A DNA stretch of 64,000 bases from Bryopsis sp. KO-2023 (taxonomy: Eukaryota > Chlorophyta > Ulvophyceae > Bryopsidales > Bryopsidaceae). The notes under the pieces are model-generated. The model was given only the letters and a program-made list of their open reading frames with translations, ran no database searches and was not told the origin of the DNA. How positions within the stretch are numbered: position 1 is the stretch's first letter; every line of letters starts with the position of its first letter. Positions 47,120-57,949 of the stretch are shown piece after piece. The stretch is taken from NCBI GenBank assembly GCA_030272585.1, contig BSYQ01000004.1, positions 1,674,001 to 1,738,000 on the forward strand, read 5' to 3'. The translations under genes were made by a program, and so were the position numbers.

Positions 47120-47478
47120 GCCTGGCGCCTAGCGGTCTCTCTGGCTGCAGCTCTGGCTCGTTGACCCTCGAGTACCTCCAGATACAAGGCCTGGAAATCG
47201 GGGTCGTTCCTCTGTTCCTCCGTGAACACGGAGTCACAGGATCCCACGCTCTCCAAATCTTCGTCTCGCGGTCCACGCGGTACAGGTATGTCGGCCAAGC
47301 TGGGTCCGGAAACAAAAGTCAGAGGTGTGCCACGATAACTTGTTGGGTAGTCCACCTGAAACGCGTTCCAATGCGCGACGGTAGCTGGAGCGGGAACGGT
47401 AGGTGCTGCGGACACTGGCACTTGGAACTCCGAGCCAGTGGATGCGTCGGTCAGGTTCGAAGGTGTCGAAGGGTACAT
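47053..47478 (-). CDS. 5' ORF upstream of gag in the retrotransposon
   Basis: This 141-codon frame is the first after the 5' LTR. It starts MYPSTPSNLTDASTGSEFQV and overlaps the gag start by 67 bases in the frame that a -1 shift would join. It may be a true N-terminal product, a leader peptide or a regulatory ORF. It has no recognised domain and ends in a basic segment. Confidence 0.5.
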   Translation of the reverse strand: MYPSTPSNLTDASTGSEFQVPVSAAPTVPAPATVAHWNAFQVDYPTSYRGTPLTFVSGPSLADIPVPRGPRDEDLESVGSCDSVFTEEQRNDPDFQALYLEVLEGQRARAAARETARRQAWTLSRTRKPQPIPTMWTRETR

Positions 47479-47516
47479 ATAGATCTCCTTGGTGATGCGG
47501 TTCGCGAGTCCGGGAA

Positions 47517-47531
47517 CTCGCTCCGAAACCA
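47517..47531 (-). promoter_or_regulatory. primer-binding site
   Basis: On the minus strand, two bases after the 5' LTR, TGGTTTCGGAGCGAG is complementary to a tRNA 3' end finishing CCA. I cannot tell which tRNA. Confidence 0.7.
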
Positions 47532-47533
47532 GT

Positions 47534-47943
47534 TGATAAAAACACGGGAAAGTATCGAGTAGTGGTAGACGTTACGTCTAGAACCACGGAAACACGGATA
47601 AGAGTCTTTGCTTACAAGCTTACTCTAGAACATTGTTACCTCGGTCCGGATCCAATAAATATGGGGCCGGACCGACAACCTGGCAAAAGGAACGGTTGAG
47701 AGCTGTCGGACCCAGCGTCCACTGGACCGACAGATCCAGACCAAATCCTTCTCAGGACCGTTGGTTGGATTGTGTGGACACGGTAACTGCCACCGTGTCC
47801 ACCTCTCACTTGGGTCAGTCGGACTGTACTGCTGGACCGGCTCTGGTACCGAACCAGGCACTGATTACCGGACCAGGCTGATCCAGTCCGACTGGATCGA
47901 CTTGGGTGAATGTGTACTCGTTCCAGAGTCCACATTCGTATCA
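47534..47943 (-). repeat. 5' LTR (410 bp)
   Basis: Same length and apparently the same sequence as 39451-39860. It is followed by the right target duplication ACTCC (47944-47948) and then T6 exon 2. Confidence 0.95.
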
Positions 47944-48533
47944 ACTCCAATGGTGTGCTCACTTTGGGGTATCATCACTGGCTGTTTGGCGGAGGGCTCT
48001 TTGAGTCGAACAAGGGCAATATCAAATCCATCTCCAGTGGTGGTGTAGCTCTCATGAATAATAACCTCCACAGCCCATATTATCTACAAACGTATTCATG
48101 TCCTCAGTTGCACCACAGCCTCTTTCTGCTTGCTGTGTGAATTCCAACCCCACCAGAACTTGTCAATGGTATGTATCATATAAAGAAGGAAAAAACACAA
48201 CAGCCCTGTCCTCCCCAGATTTTGTTCACACAAGTATGGAATACCTCTGCAGACTCATCATCTATTTCGAGGGCACCCACATACACAAGAAATGTGGTCC
48301 CTAGGGAGTCTTCTCCAGTGACACAGTGGGCTGCAGTCAACACCCACTCGGGGGCAATCAAGGTGCCTCCACAACGATGAAGTCTGGGGCCTGCCTTTCT
48401 CAATGAGCAAGCATAAGGAAACCGCCCTCTAGGAGCATCTTCACCCCCCTGCACATGCCAATGTGGAGTCATACATTATTTTTTTCTGATGAAGATTACC
48501 CAGGTCATCGTTCCTAAGGCACCACAAATAAGG

Positions 48534-48534
<1 letters not shown>

Positions 48535-48573
<39 letters not shown>
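48535..48573. repeat. (CT)n(GT)n microsatellite
   Basis: A CT run is directly followed by a GT run, upstream of T6 exon 1. Confidence 0.95.
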
Positions 48574-48575
<2 letters not shown>

Positions 48576-48599
48576 CTAAAATTTCAATCTATCCTCAAA

Positions 48600-49500
48600 T
48601 GCCCCACATGGAATCCCCCCCCCCCCCTAAGCACTGCATGATTCTTATTAAGCGTCTCATTTTGCTTGTACCCACAGCAATGAGCGGCCGCACGTCCTGT
48701 AGCAGCTTCCGAAGTGAAGGAGCAACTGAAGAATCGTCAACCTGATTCTCATACAGAACAACAAATAGATGAATCTTTTTTAACAATAGTCTTCAAGAAC
48801 CAAATGGAGTACTGAGATGTTTTCCACACCTGTCGATCGCCGCCAGCCGAGAGTCCTGCAAATCAAAACAGATTTAACGTCATTGATCCAGTTCGAGTTT
48901 TCAGGGTGGGTGAGGAAACCTCAAATTCAACTGCATCCGACCCACCTAAGAGCATCCCCACCGCGGAACTCATCCTCATCTCAACTCGCGCACGTGCGAG
49001 CGAATCGCGACTATCGTTACGAATTTACGTGATTTCGAGCTGAGGAAATGAGGCCGGCCTAATTTCGAGTTACCGAAATGAGGTCGGCCTCACTTTCTCA
49101 GCTCGAAAATCACGTAACTTCGCTACGAATTCGTAACGATAGTCGCGATTCGCTCGCACGTGGGCGAGTTGAGATGAGGATGAGTTCCGCGGTGGGGATG
49201 CTCTAACGGATCACGGCACGCAACTCTTTGCGTGGACACGCACAAGAGCGCCCATATCAAGGACGTAAGCATATCGAAGACGTTCCACGCAGCGTTCGAT
49301 CTTGTGAGGAAAACGCTCAGATCGCGAAAATTGTGGGAGGTCGAGCCGCCACTAATGCCCCGTCCCGTTCGGGGTGCGCTTCGCGTGGTTCTTCTGTCAG
49401 AACCTGCACCTGGAGGAATCCGAATTCAAACAGCCGAGGACGATGGTTTCCCTCTTTGAGGTTCCATCAACGGGGATGTCTTGGCTATTCTTTTTGATTT
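48600..49500. repeat. dispersed block upstream of T6, split by a MITE
   Basis: Same family as 15838-17220, 22450-23410 and 57950-58620, in the same orientation 5' of a minus-strand trypsin gene. The MITE at 48950-49203 is inserted in it: the undisturbed copy at 58320-58345 reads CCACCTAACAGATCA. Confidence 0.6.
48950..49203. mobile_element. 254-bp palindromic MITE, PIF/Harbinger (Tourist) type
   Basis: The ends are long inverted repeats of roughly 100 bases starting GAGCATCCCCACCGCGG. TAA is duplicated on both sides (48947-48949 and 49204-49206). The dispersed-block copies without the insertion have a single TAA at that place. TAA target duplications and a GAGCATC-like terminus are typical of Tourist MITEs. 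There is no coding capacity. Confidence 0.8.
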
Positions 49501-50190
49501 TGTTATTCTTTTCCGTGGAACATCGTGGAAATCTCGAAAGGACACCCCATCCGATAAGAAGGGACAAAGCGCCATATATTAAGTAATGCGACCGCGACGC
49601 TACGCGACGCGATGCGTTCCATATCCGAAAACCTTCCGATCAACGTGTCTTGTTCGTGTTTCATTTTTTTTCTGACAGTGGTATTCTGTTTTCTGGTTCC
49701 CACCACGGTTAAGCTCAACACAAAAGAGGGGTAATTTGTGGCTAGCACAGAGGATTCCTCATTTCATCCACTTAGGGGCAAGCTTGCTGGCAATCACTTT
49801 CTCACCTACCTGTTTCTATTAGGGGGGGTTCATTCTTCCTGCACATAATTTCGTTTTTCAAACTCTCCATTTCTGTTCAAGATTTGTGGAATGCTGGAAA
49901 GCCTACATCAGACTTGGGGTTTTCGCAAGCCTCTGAACCCAATCCCCCCCACACGAACAGCAAAGAGCATGATATACGATAAACAAAGCAGCACCGAAGC
50001 TCCGCATCCCTCAAAACAAAAATGCAACAAAATCCCACATATATCTAGCATCAACCTTTCAAAGTTTCTTTGACGCGCCGTTCATCACATGTTCTTGGTC
50101 TGGTTGAATTCATGCGCGCCTGCCAGAGGTGCTGGGAAAAAGCATGCTGATCTTGCTGTGAGTTTCTGGAAGTTCCCGCGAAAAGCACAT
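49501..50190. other. intergenic, remnant of a trypsin-ankyrin 3' flank
   Basis: About 49870-50075 resembles the 3' flanks of T5 (about 19070-19300) and T6, but no ankyrin exon is left. I see no gene in the remainder. Confidence 0.45.
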
Positions 50191-50194
50191 TGCA

Positions 50195-50480
50195 CACCCT
50201 CAGATCAGTGGCGGCTCGACCTCCCACAATTTTCGCAATTTTAGACCGTTCTCCTCACAAGGTCGAACGCGTTGCCGAACCTGCTCCCTATGCTTACGTC
50301 CTCGATATGGGCGTGTCGGTACACAGAGCTCTGTGCCGTGATCTGTTAGGTGGGTCGGATGCAGTTGAATTTGGCGCTCATCAAAAACTCGGTGCTGGAT
50401 TTATGACATCGAGTCTGCTTCGATTTGCAGGACCTTCGCTTGGCGGGGTGGAAATTCTGTTCTTCCATGTGTCCTGACCT
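50195..50480 (+). repeat. dispersed block, inverted copy
   Basis: This copy reads on the plus strand, opposite to the others. It precedes the plus-strand T8 fragment, which fits the rule that the block lies 5' of trypsin-ankyrin genes and was duplicated with them. Confidence 0.55.
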
Positions 50481-50899
50481 CCACTTGGGTGATGAAAAAT
50501 ACACTCTTCCATGGAGTCATTCCTTACAGATATTTCCCTAAGTTCTGTTTAATGTATCTATTTCTGAGTTCTCGATGTGCAAAAGTTTGAGAAGGAATTT
50601 TTTTTTCTTTCCTTTCTCGAAAAACCAACCGTTTATTAAAGTGCCAACCGGTTCGGAGAAAGGGGAACAAAAAAGGTGAACTGAAATTAAAAAAACCAGG
50701 TGTGAATCCTTGCTTCATCGCGATCCTTCGCTCGAGGCTGCTACAACATGCACGGCCCCTTATTGTTGTGGGTTGAAGAGAAATAAGACGTTTCTTTTCA
50801 ATCATGCAGCACTTCTTCTGGGAGGGATACTTACATCACACAACTGTGGGGCAAATAAGGACAGGTTGAGACTTTAGCCAGAAAGAGAGGGAGAGTAGA

Positions 50900-51684
50900 G
50901 AACTGCCTTTTTTGATGTCTCCATCTGGGAATTCTCCATCTGAAACCACCACACCCTCAGCGAGCGCCCCCATTTCACCCCCTGAACCCATCACTTCTCC
51001 GGAGAGCACAGCTGGACCAACTCCTGAAACCACCAGTTATCCGGAGAGCATAGCTGCTCCACCTTCTGAGAGCACTGCTTCTTGGGTAAGAAAGGCCACC
51101 TCAATTTTTGTCCCTTCAAGAGAATAGGGGGATCAATGCGGATTTTTTTTTCATTATCGGTATGGATTCTCTTTTCTGCCTGGTGAGGTGGGCTCCAATC
51201 GGGTGGATGAAATCCCTAAGCAGGGAAATTTTAACAACAGCCTATATCATTTGCTGCTCAGCCATGCTTGTTGATCGGCATATATTGCTGTTGAGTGTAC
51301 CCGAGTGAAATAAATTGAAGACTCTGTCTAACACATCCTTCGTGCCATTTTTAAACCTCTTATTGGTAACAAAACAATCCCATGACTAACCCAGAACATT
51401 GTTGCATACATCCGTCTGTCTTCTCATCTTGATTCCTTTCCAGTTTCTCAACACTGTGAATTTCGTTTCCCCCAAACAGGGGGTATGTCACGAGAATTGT
51501 TTCGAACTGAATCAAGACCTCTACAATGCTGCTGGTGCTGGGGACTTCGAAAAAGTGAAGGTTGTAGCATTTATAACAGTTTCTTTTGTGCATGCATGAA
51601 AAAAAACCCCTTGGTTTGTGGTAGACCAACCAGGTGTGTTGTTGATTTGAAGGGGCTGCTTTCAAAGGGAGCTGATGCATCATA
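50900..51684 (+). pseudogene. T8: fragment of a trypsin-ankyrin gene
   Basis: A Ser/Thr/Pro linker exon (about 50915-51085: SPSETTTPSASAPISPPEPI, then GTAAGA) is followed by the first ankyrin exon (51480-51560: CFELNQDLYNAAGAGDFEKV) and the start of the second (LLSKGADAS, about 51646), which is cut off where a LINE fragment begins. All three protease exons are missing. It is the plus-strand counterpart of the T5/T6/T7 middle exons. Confidence 0.65.
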
Positions 51685-51691
51685 GATGTTG

Positions 51692-51990
51692 TCAAGGATG
51701 GTCAACCCAAATCGACATTACATGGAAGCGACAAAATATTTCGACAATCACACCGCTCACACTTAACATACCAAGAAACCATAGACGTTGAAATTCCGAA
51801 ATCTTCACCATAGTTGTACAAGGAACACCTTTTTCTTGCCAAAACCTTGAAAAAAAACCCACCCAAATGCGCACACAAAGGAGAACGAGATGTGTGATAT
51901 GATATGTATGTATGTACCCCATTTGATTTAATTCAGCATGTAAGCGATCCGTCGAAAGACCCACTAATTTGTTCTACCAGAGCTCCCCCC
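51692..51990 (-). mobile_element. decayed LINE reverse-transcriptase fragment
   Basis: On the minus strand GLSTDRLHAELNQMGY and WVGFFSRFWQEKGVPCTTMV match the C-terminal half of the LINE at 53578-54928 (GLSVDRLHGRLFCWGF, ILGFFRRFWPEKIFSSTTLV). It is truncated at both ends and lacks the RT catalytic part. Confidence 0.65.
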
Positions 51991-52255
51991 CCTTGGTTGC
52001 ACCGAACATCGAACATCAAGCATCAGCACCCACTGATGGTGATCATTGCTCATTTTCCAATCGGTAAAGCGATTTCTCTACCAGATTTGTGGAATATTAA
52101 AAAAACAACTCTTCACCTGCGTTTCAAAACTTGAATTTTCCTCCTGGGGAAAAAAAAACAAAAAAACAGTCGCCTAGTCTCTGGAAGCAACATCTATTAC
52201 ACACCACAAAAAAAAAAGCACCACTACTGCCACACAACTCACCAAAATAAAAACA
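51991..52255. other. intergenic
   Basis: Nothing is recognisable apart from A homopolymers. Confidence 0.4.
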
Positions 52256-52844
52256 TCAATCTTTCAAAATTTGCGTGAGGCTTCTTTTCTCTCCCGTTCC
52301 ACATGTCCCATTTCTGCAAGGGAAGATACTAGAAGAAACGATCTCCAAGCATCCACAAATCACGTCTTTGATTGTAGCGCCATCCTTGTCCTTGGTACTC
52401 AAATCAGCACCAGCCTTTTTTAAAACTTCAATGGCTTCCCCACTCCCATAATAGGCTGCAGTGAACACTGGGGTTTCCCCAAAACTGTCTTGGGCATCTA
52501 TTTCAGCTCCATTCTCCAAAAGCAATTGGATCAACTCCGGGTTTCCCGCGTAGGCAGCCCAATGCAATGGAGTCTGCTCACTGTTATCGCGAGCATTTAC
52601 GTTGGCACCTGTAGATCGAATCACAATACCACTTATCTCAGTTCTATCGAAGCATCCTTGCACAAAACATTCCAGAAGACTGTCGATGCCGTCAAGTTGG
52701 CATTGGCTTCCCAGCAGTTGCAGAATATTTCCCCAAAGGCACCTGTGGAAATGATGAGGTCTGCTATCAGCAGCGTTACGTTCGCTTGCACGGCGATCAT
52801 CAAAGGGGTGAATCCTTTTTCGTCTTTTGCGTTAATAGTTGCCC
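52256..52844 (-). pseudogene. orphan ankyrin cassette (two exons)
   Basis: Exons at about 52844-52660 (TPLMIAVQANVTLLIADLII) and 52608-52256 (TPLHWAAYAGNPELIQLLLE, ending LTQILKD and a stop) copy the last two exons of T7 immediately upstream. They are open but have no gene start of their own. They could be alternative terminal exons of T7 or a tandem duplication of its 3' end. Confidence 0.55.
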
Positions 52845-53577
52845 CTGAAATATCAAACAGCAACCCAAAAAATTAGCACCACAACTGTCATTATGCATTC
52901 ATTGTATGAAGATCCCAGCAGCTGCTGAATGGCATTTGCAACATCAACCTTTCACACTTTCTTCGATCCGCTTTTTCTCTTTTACTCCACACGTCCCTTT
53001 CCTACAGCTCTCCATGAAGGTGGCAGTAGGTACCTCCAAGCATGCACAGACTACATCTTTGATCCTGTCACCAGCCTTGTCCTTTATACTGATATCAGCA
53101 CCGGCCTTTTTCAAAGCTTCAACGGCTTCCCAACTCCCAAATTCTGCAGCTGTAAACATTGGGGTCTGCCCAAAATTGTCTTGGGCATCTCTTTCAGCTC
53201 CATTGTCCAAAAGCAATTGAACAAACTCTGGGTTTCCAGCATAGGCAGCAGAATGTAACGGTGTTTTCCCTGCACCATCATGAGCATTGACGTTGGCACC
53301 TGTAGATGGAAGCCACACCTGCCTCTTAGCTCCATCAAAGATTCCTTACACAAAATAATCCAGAAGACTGCTGACGTTGTGAAATCTGCATCAACTTTCA
53401 AGTTTTGTGGGAAAAGTATACTTGTCACAAGGGCACCTGATTCCAGGAGAAACTCTGCCAACGGCACTTCGGCAAAGAGCGCTGCCGCCATCAAAGGGGT
53501 AATTCCATCAGCAGTTGCCAAATCCACAGTTGCCCCTGAATTATCACACAACCCCCCCTAAAATTCACCACCACATC

Positions 53578-54928
53578 TGGAGGGATTCATCGCAGAAAGG
53601 CACCTGTAGGGACTTCGGTACCGATACCTCTTCGGGCCGGGGTTTTACAAGGTTGTCCAGCAAGTCCTTCTTTATATAGTCTGTATCAGGAGCCACTCCA
53701 AGATTTATTGAACTCGAGGATTGCTGCTCCTTCCTTGGGTGGGGAGACCATTCCATGTATGATGTTTGCAGATGATACGGGGATACCAGGACATTGTTGG
53801 TCTGGGGTAAAGGAAGTGTTGCAGGTTTTGATTGAATGGGAACAATATTCGGGAATTGGTTTAAACTTTTCCAAAACGATTCTGATGGTTTTTTTTCAGC
53901 AGCTTATGTCTTCTTCTTTTCATTTTCATGAGCATTCTATACCAATTTCAGAGGACCATACATATTTAGGAATTCGGTTATCATCAAGTTCTCATCATCC
54001 TTTTTTGCCGCATATTGATTATGTTTTAGCACAGTGTCGGAAAGCAATGGGGTTTGTTTTGTCGCGTCTTTTTGCTCTGAAAATTGAGGATCCAAAAGTA
54101 GCATACAATCTTTTTAAGGTGTATGTTTTGGGCAGTATAGGATATGGGTTTCCTATTTGGGGTCCATTCCTAACAGTTTCTCAGTGGCGTTTGTTGGAAG
54201 CAATTCATCTCCAGTTTATGAGAAGTATCCTCCGTTTGCCTCGATATACGCCAAAGGAGGTTCTGTACGGGGAATTAGGGTGTTATCCATTAGAATTAGC
54301 ACTTTGGTCGCAATTGTGCCGATATTGGAACAAGTTGGTTGGGTTATCAGTTGATCGATTGCATGGAAGATTGTTTTGTTGGGGTTTTGATCAATATCAC
54401 GCATCTCGATCTTCTTGGTTTGGGCGTATTTTGGGTTTTTTCAGACGGTTTTGGCCGGAGAAGATATTTTCTTCTACGACTTTGGTGGACATTTCGGAAT
54501 TTCAGCGTCGTTATAAAGCTATGCATGCTGAACATGTTTTCGGTTCATCTGCATCTCGAGTTATATCTTGGTATCGGCATATTAAGTTTTCCCTCAGATT
54601 TGAACGGTATTTGACAACTTTAAAACCAACTTCTCTTCGGGTTTTCTTTACTCGTTTTCGTTGTGGTATTCATTTCTTGGAAGTGGAAGTGGGACGATAT
54701 AATGGTGTACCAAGGGAAAACAGGATTTGTCGGTTGTGTCGGTCCGCGGTGGAAGATGAACGGCATTTTCTTTTTGAATGTCCCTTTTATTCTTCCTTTC
54801 GTTCTTTGCATTCAGATGTTTTTCGCTGGGCTAATCCCAAAGATCTTTTTAGTAGGGTGCCATCGGGCAAATTAGCTTTAGTTATCAGCAAAATGGCTTC
54901 AATACGTTCAGCAGGTTTACAATCCTAA
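53578..54928 (+). mobile_element. 5'-truncated LINE: reverse transcriptase C-terminal half
   Basis: About 450 codons are open on the plus strand. They begin mid-domain with LRAGVLQGCPASPSLYSLY (the RT motif before the active site) and CMMFADDTGIPG (FADD active site), continue through thumb-like sequence and end with a zinc motif (CRLCRSAVEDERHFLFECPF). The 5' half, including the endonuclease, is missing, as in normal LINE truncation. Third positions are strongly T-biased, unlike surrounding genes. It is inserted in antisense in a T7 intron, followed by a T-rich stretch (54930-54990). Confidence 0.85.
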
Positions 54929-55589
54929 GGTTTTTGTTTTGTTTATGTTTTTTTTTGTTTTTCTCTTTCTTTTCTTTCCTTTTTGTCTTTGTTCCAGCAT
55001 CATAGAGGGTGATGGCTCTCTTTTGCTGTGGGTTGTAATTATGATTATGGTTATGGCACCTGTTGAATGTCCCGTGTTTTGATCGAAAGCTCGGTGACAC
55101 TGTTCAAAAATCCATTGCAAGTGCACCAAAACGTTTTGGAACTGTAAATAAGCTATTCGAAAAGCTGATATATGTTGGTGGCTGCCAAAAATAATTCATT
55201 CCAAATACAGAGCATTCTTTAAAAAAATTACAAGAAACAATGGAAACCCAAACTATTTTTTATTACCATTGCATTCCAATTCACTTCGGCAAGAGAAGCA
55301 TCATAATGCTTAAAGACACATAATGCATTCAATTTCTTATTTATTTTTCTCAGATCTGATGCATTCAGTGGATTCGCTCGATACAACAGATTAAAATTGC
55401 ATTGAATTTCACGCTCTATGAAATGAAAAGCTGTGGTCTTTTCTGATGGCAGTTCAATTTTTTCCCTTCAAAAGGAATTTTGAATTTTTTGAACCTCGAA
55501 GAGGAACGAGCAAAAAAAGCTAAAAGCAACAATCAGGTGTAAATTAGAATATACTGTTTCAAGTGTGAAGCTTCCCCAGCACAATTTAC
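54929..55589. other. T7 intron sequence
   Basis: No exon is seen. Part of it (about 55075-55150) resembles 36370-36440 in the T6 intron, which confirms that this is original intron flanking the LINE. Confidence 0.45.
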
Positions 55590-57949
55590 CTGCTTTGACT
55601 AAGAGCTTGGCAACATCCAAGTGACCATTTTGTGCAGCCCAAAACAATGGAGTTCCTCCCCAATCATTTTGAGCGTTGACGTTGGTTCCTGTGCAGGAAT
55701 CGTTGAAATTGGTAGGTAAATGATTTTCATCAAATCATAAAATAAAAGATGGAAAAGAAAGAGAATACGTGAACGGGAAAAACAAACAAACAACATTTAC
55801 ATTGTGTAGGAGATGCCGCTCTCCTATTACAACGAATATATAATGATCCAATCTATTCCCATAGAATCAATTGTCTAATCTGAATTGCCTTTCGTAAATA
55901 AAAAGCCACCCGATAAATGTTTTGTTGAATAAAAAACCCTTTGATATTTCGAAAAACAAACAAATCCGAAAATGATCTTCTTAAACCATTATATAACGGG
56001 CAAATAAAAATAAAATGTGAACGGGAAAAAGACCCCACTCGAAAAAATAGAACATGGTATCTGTGGTCAACGATGCTTCAATCAAACAATTGATTAGCAA
56101 ATTGATTCAACCGGTTGAATCAATTTGGGGTACCCCATCCAGTCAAGATACCAAGGAGGGAGAGGGGGGCAGAGAAGAATTGAGGTTCAATTATTTCCCA
56201 AAGACTCTCCAATCCCAGCCAATCACCTGCTTCAATCAGAATTTCAGCAACTTCCAAGTAGCCTGAAAAAGCAGGAAAATGCAATGGAGAAACATTCGTT
56301 TTTAAATGTGTGGCTGTCACATCGGCCCCTTTTGAAATAAGCTCCTGAAAATCAACAAGCACATCTGGCTGGTTGGTAAACCATATTCTTCCCATTCTTG
56401 AACGCAGAAGTGATTGTTGAGGAAGGTATCTCATGAAAGAAATATGGTAAGGAATATGGTATGGAAATTACCTTCACTTTGTCAGAGTCCCCCGAGGTGG
56501 TGGCCTTGAAGAGTTCATTGTTCAGTTTCTCACAATCCTTGCCACACATACCCTGTTCGGAAGGGAAAAATTACATGGCAAGTAAAAATCGACAAATGCA
56601 GGGGTTTGCAAACATGAGGTGTGCCAATACATTATTGTAGCTAGGGAAAAAAACGAGAAAATTTGTCTCATAACATTCCCTCATGTCATTGTAAGGGATA
56701 CAGAGCAAATTCCAATCGCTTCCCTTTTTGGGGGGCAAGGTATCAATTCACAAAGATTGATGGCAGTGCTCACCGAGGAAGTGGTGGTTGAAGATGGAGA
56801 CACCCCCATTTTTTCATCTATCCATTTCCGGAAACTGCTGACTCTGGTGTACACATCGGCTTTTTTTGAATCGCAAGAGGTCGGCCCAAAAGATACAATG
56901 CCAGCCAACAGATCAAAGTCTGGATTCCCATCAATGATGCTGTCCCCCCTTTCGGTGTCACATATCAGCAAAGGACCTCCAGAATCGCCTGGATCAATTC
57001 AAAACAATCTATCAAACTCACGAGCAAAATTTGTTGAAGCAGAAATTCTACAACACATGCCTCTAAAATGGCTGATCCATGATTGTTGTGGGGTATTTTC
57101 CAGCTCCAACTGCTTACCCTCACATGCCCCTTGTTTGGCAGCGTGTGCACAAACCATGTTGTCTTTGAGATTAGACCACCCCAGCTCGCAATTTGTGTTG
57201 CTGACGTACTCCACTTGGTCTGCAAATTGAAGAACTGGGGGCATTGGTCCACGCTTGCTTGTCTTACCCCACCCTGCGGTGACTAGATACTGACCCACTC
57301 CAATGGTGTGCTCACTTCGGGGTATCATTACTGGCTGTTTGGTGGAGGGCTCTTTGAGGCGCACAAGGGCAATATCAAATGGTTCCTGTGTAGCTCTCAT
57401 GAATTATAGCCTCCAAAGCCCATATGACCTACAAATCCATTCAAGTTCTCGGGTGTCCTGCTGCTTCCCGTATTCAGTAAAAACACCAGAGCTTGTCAAT
57501 GGTGTTAACTCACTTTTCAAGGAAAGAAAGCCCTGTTCTGCCCATATTTCTATGTGAAAATGCACAAAGTTGGAGTACCTCTGCAGATGGGTCAACTATT
57601 TCAAGTGCACCCACATACACAAGGAATGTGGGCCCTAGGGAGTCTCCTCCAGTGACACAGTGGGCTGCTGTCAACACCCACTCGGGGGCAATTAAGGTGC
57701 CTCCACAACGATGAAGGCTATGGCCTGCCTCTCTCAATGAGCAAGCATAAGGAAACCGACCTACAGGAGCGTCTTGCCCCCCCTGCAGATGCCAATGTGG
57801 AGTCCTTACACCATTGTTTGCAGAAAACACTACCATGGTGAAAAACAAGGCAAAGGTTTCTGAACACATCACAAATAAGGTACTTCTCCACTCTCTCTCT
57901 AACTGAGTCAACTAACTGGGTCATTAAATGCCCCACACAGTGGGACCCC

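Larger units (their letters stand above)
39451..47943 (-). mobile_element. complete Ty3/gypsy (chromovirus) LTR retrotransposon
   Basis: The element is 8,493 bp, with two 410-bp LTRs of equal length that look identical, TG...CA ends and a 5-bp target duplication. It is transcribed on the minus strand, like the host gene. Order 5' to 3': LTR, primer-binding site, small ORF, gag, pol (protease, reverse transcriptase, RNase H, integrase, chromodomain), two short extra ORFs, polypurine tract, LTR. Reverse transcriptase, RNase H and integrase motifs and open frames are intact, so it may be mobile or was very recently. Confidence 0.95.
35846..48440 (-). pseudogene. T6: trypsin-ankyrin gene split by a retrotransposon in exon 2
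   Basis: Minus-strand exons: about 48440-48245 ([19 protein letters not shown]), 48083-47944 continued at 39450-39267 (GDGFDIALVRLKEPS, then GQYLVTAGWGKTS), 39166-38910 (GDSGGPLLICD plus a Ser/Thr/Pro linker), and ankyrin exons 38168-38088, 37991-37874 (TPLHVAAQRGHVEIVETLIE), 37347-37249 and 36192-35846 (stop). Apart from the 8.5-kb element in exon 2 the frame looks open and the His-Asp-Ser triad is complete, so this was probably functional until the insertion. A degraded piece of the extra ankyrin exon seen in T7 lies near 36300. The first exon lacks a visible signal peptide. Confidence 0.8.
52944..57869 (-). pseudogene. T7: secreted trypsin-ankyrin gene with an 11-base deletion and a LINE in an intron
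   Basis: Minus-strand exons: 57869-57579 (signal peptide [17 protein letters not shown], then [19 protein letters not shown]), 57428-57118, 56988-56774 (GDSGGPLLICDTERG), 56552-56472, 56344-56227 (SPLHFPAFSGYLEVAEILIE), 55688-55590 (TPLFWAAQNGHLDVAKLLVK), 53535 to about 53345 (TPLMAAALFAEVPLAEFLLE) and 53299-52944 (TPLHSAAYAGNPEFVQLLLD; stop). This is the only minus-strand copy with a visible secretion signal in the same exon as the protease start. In exon 2 eleven bases that T5 has (about 57380) are missing just before FDIALV, shifting the frame ahead of the catalytic Asp. Other frames and the triad codons are intact, so loss is recent. Confidence 0.75.
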
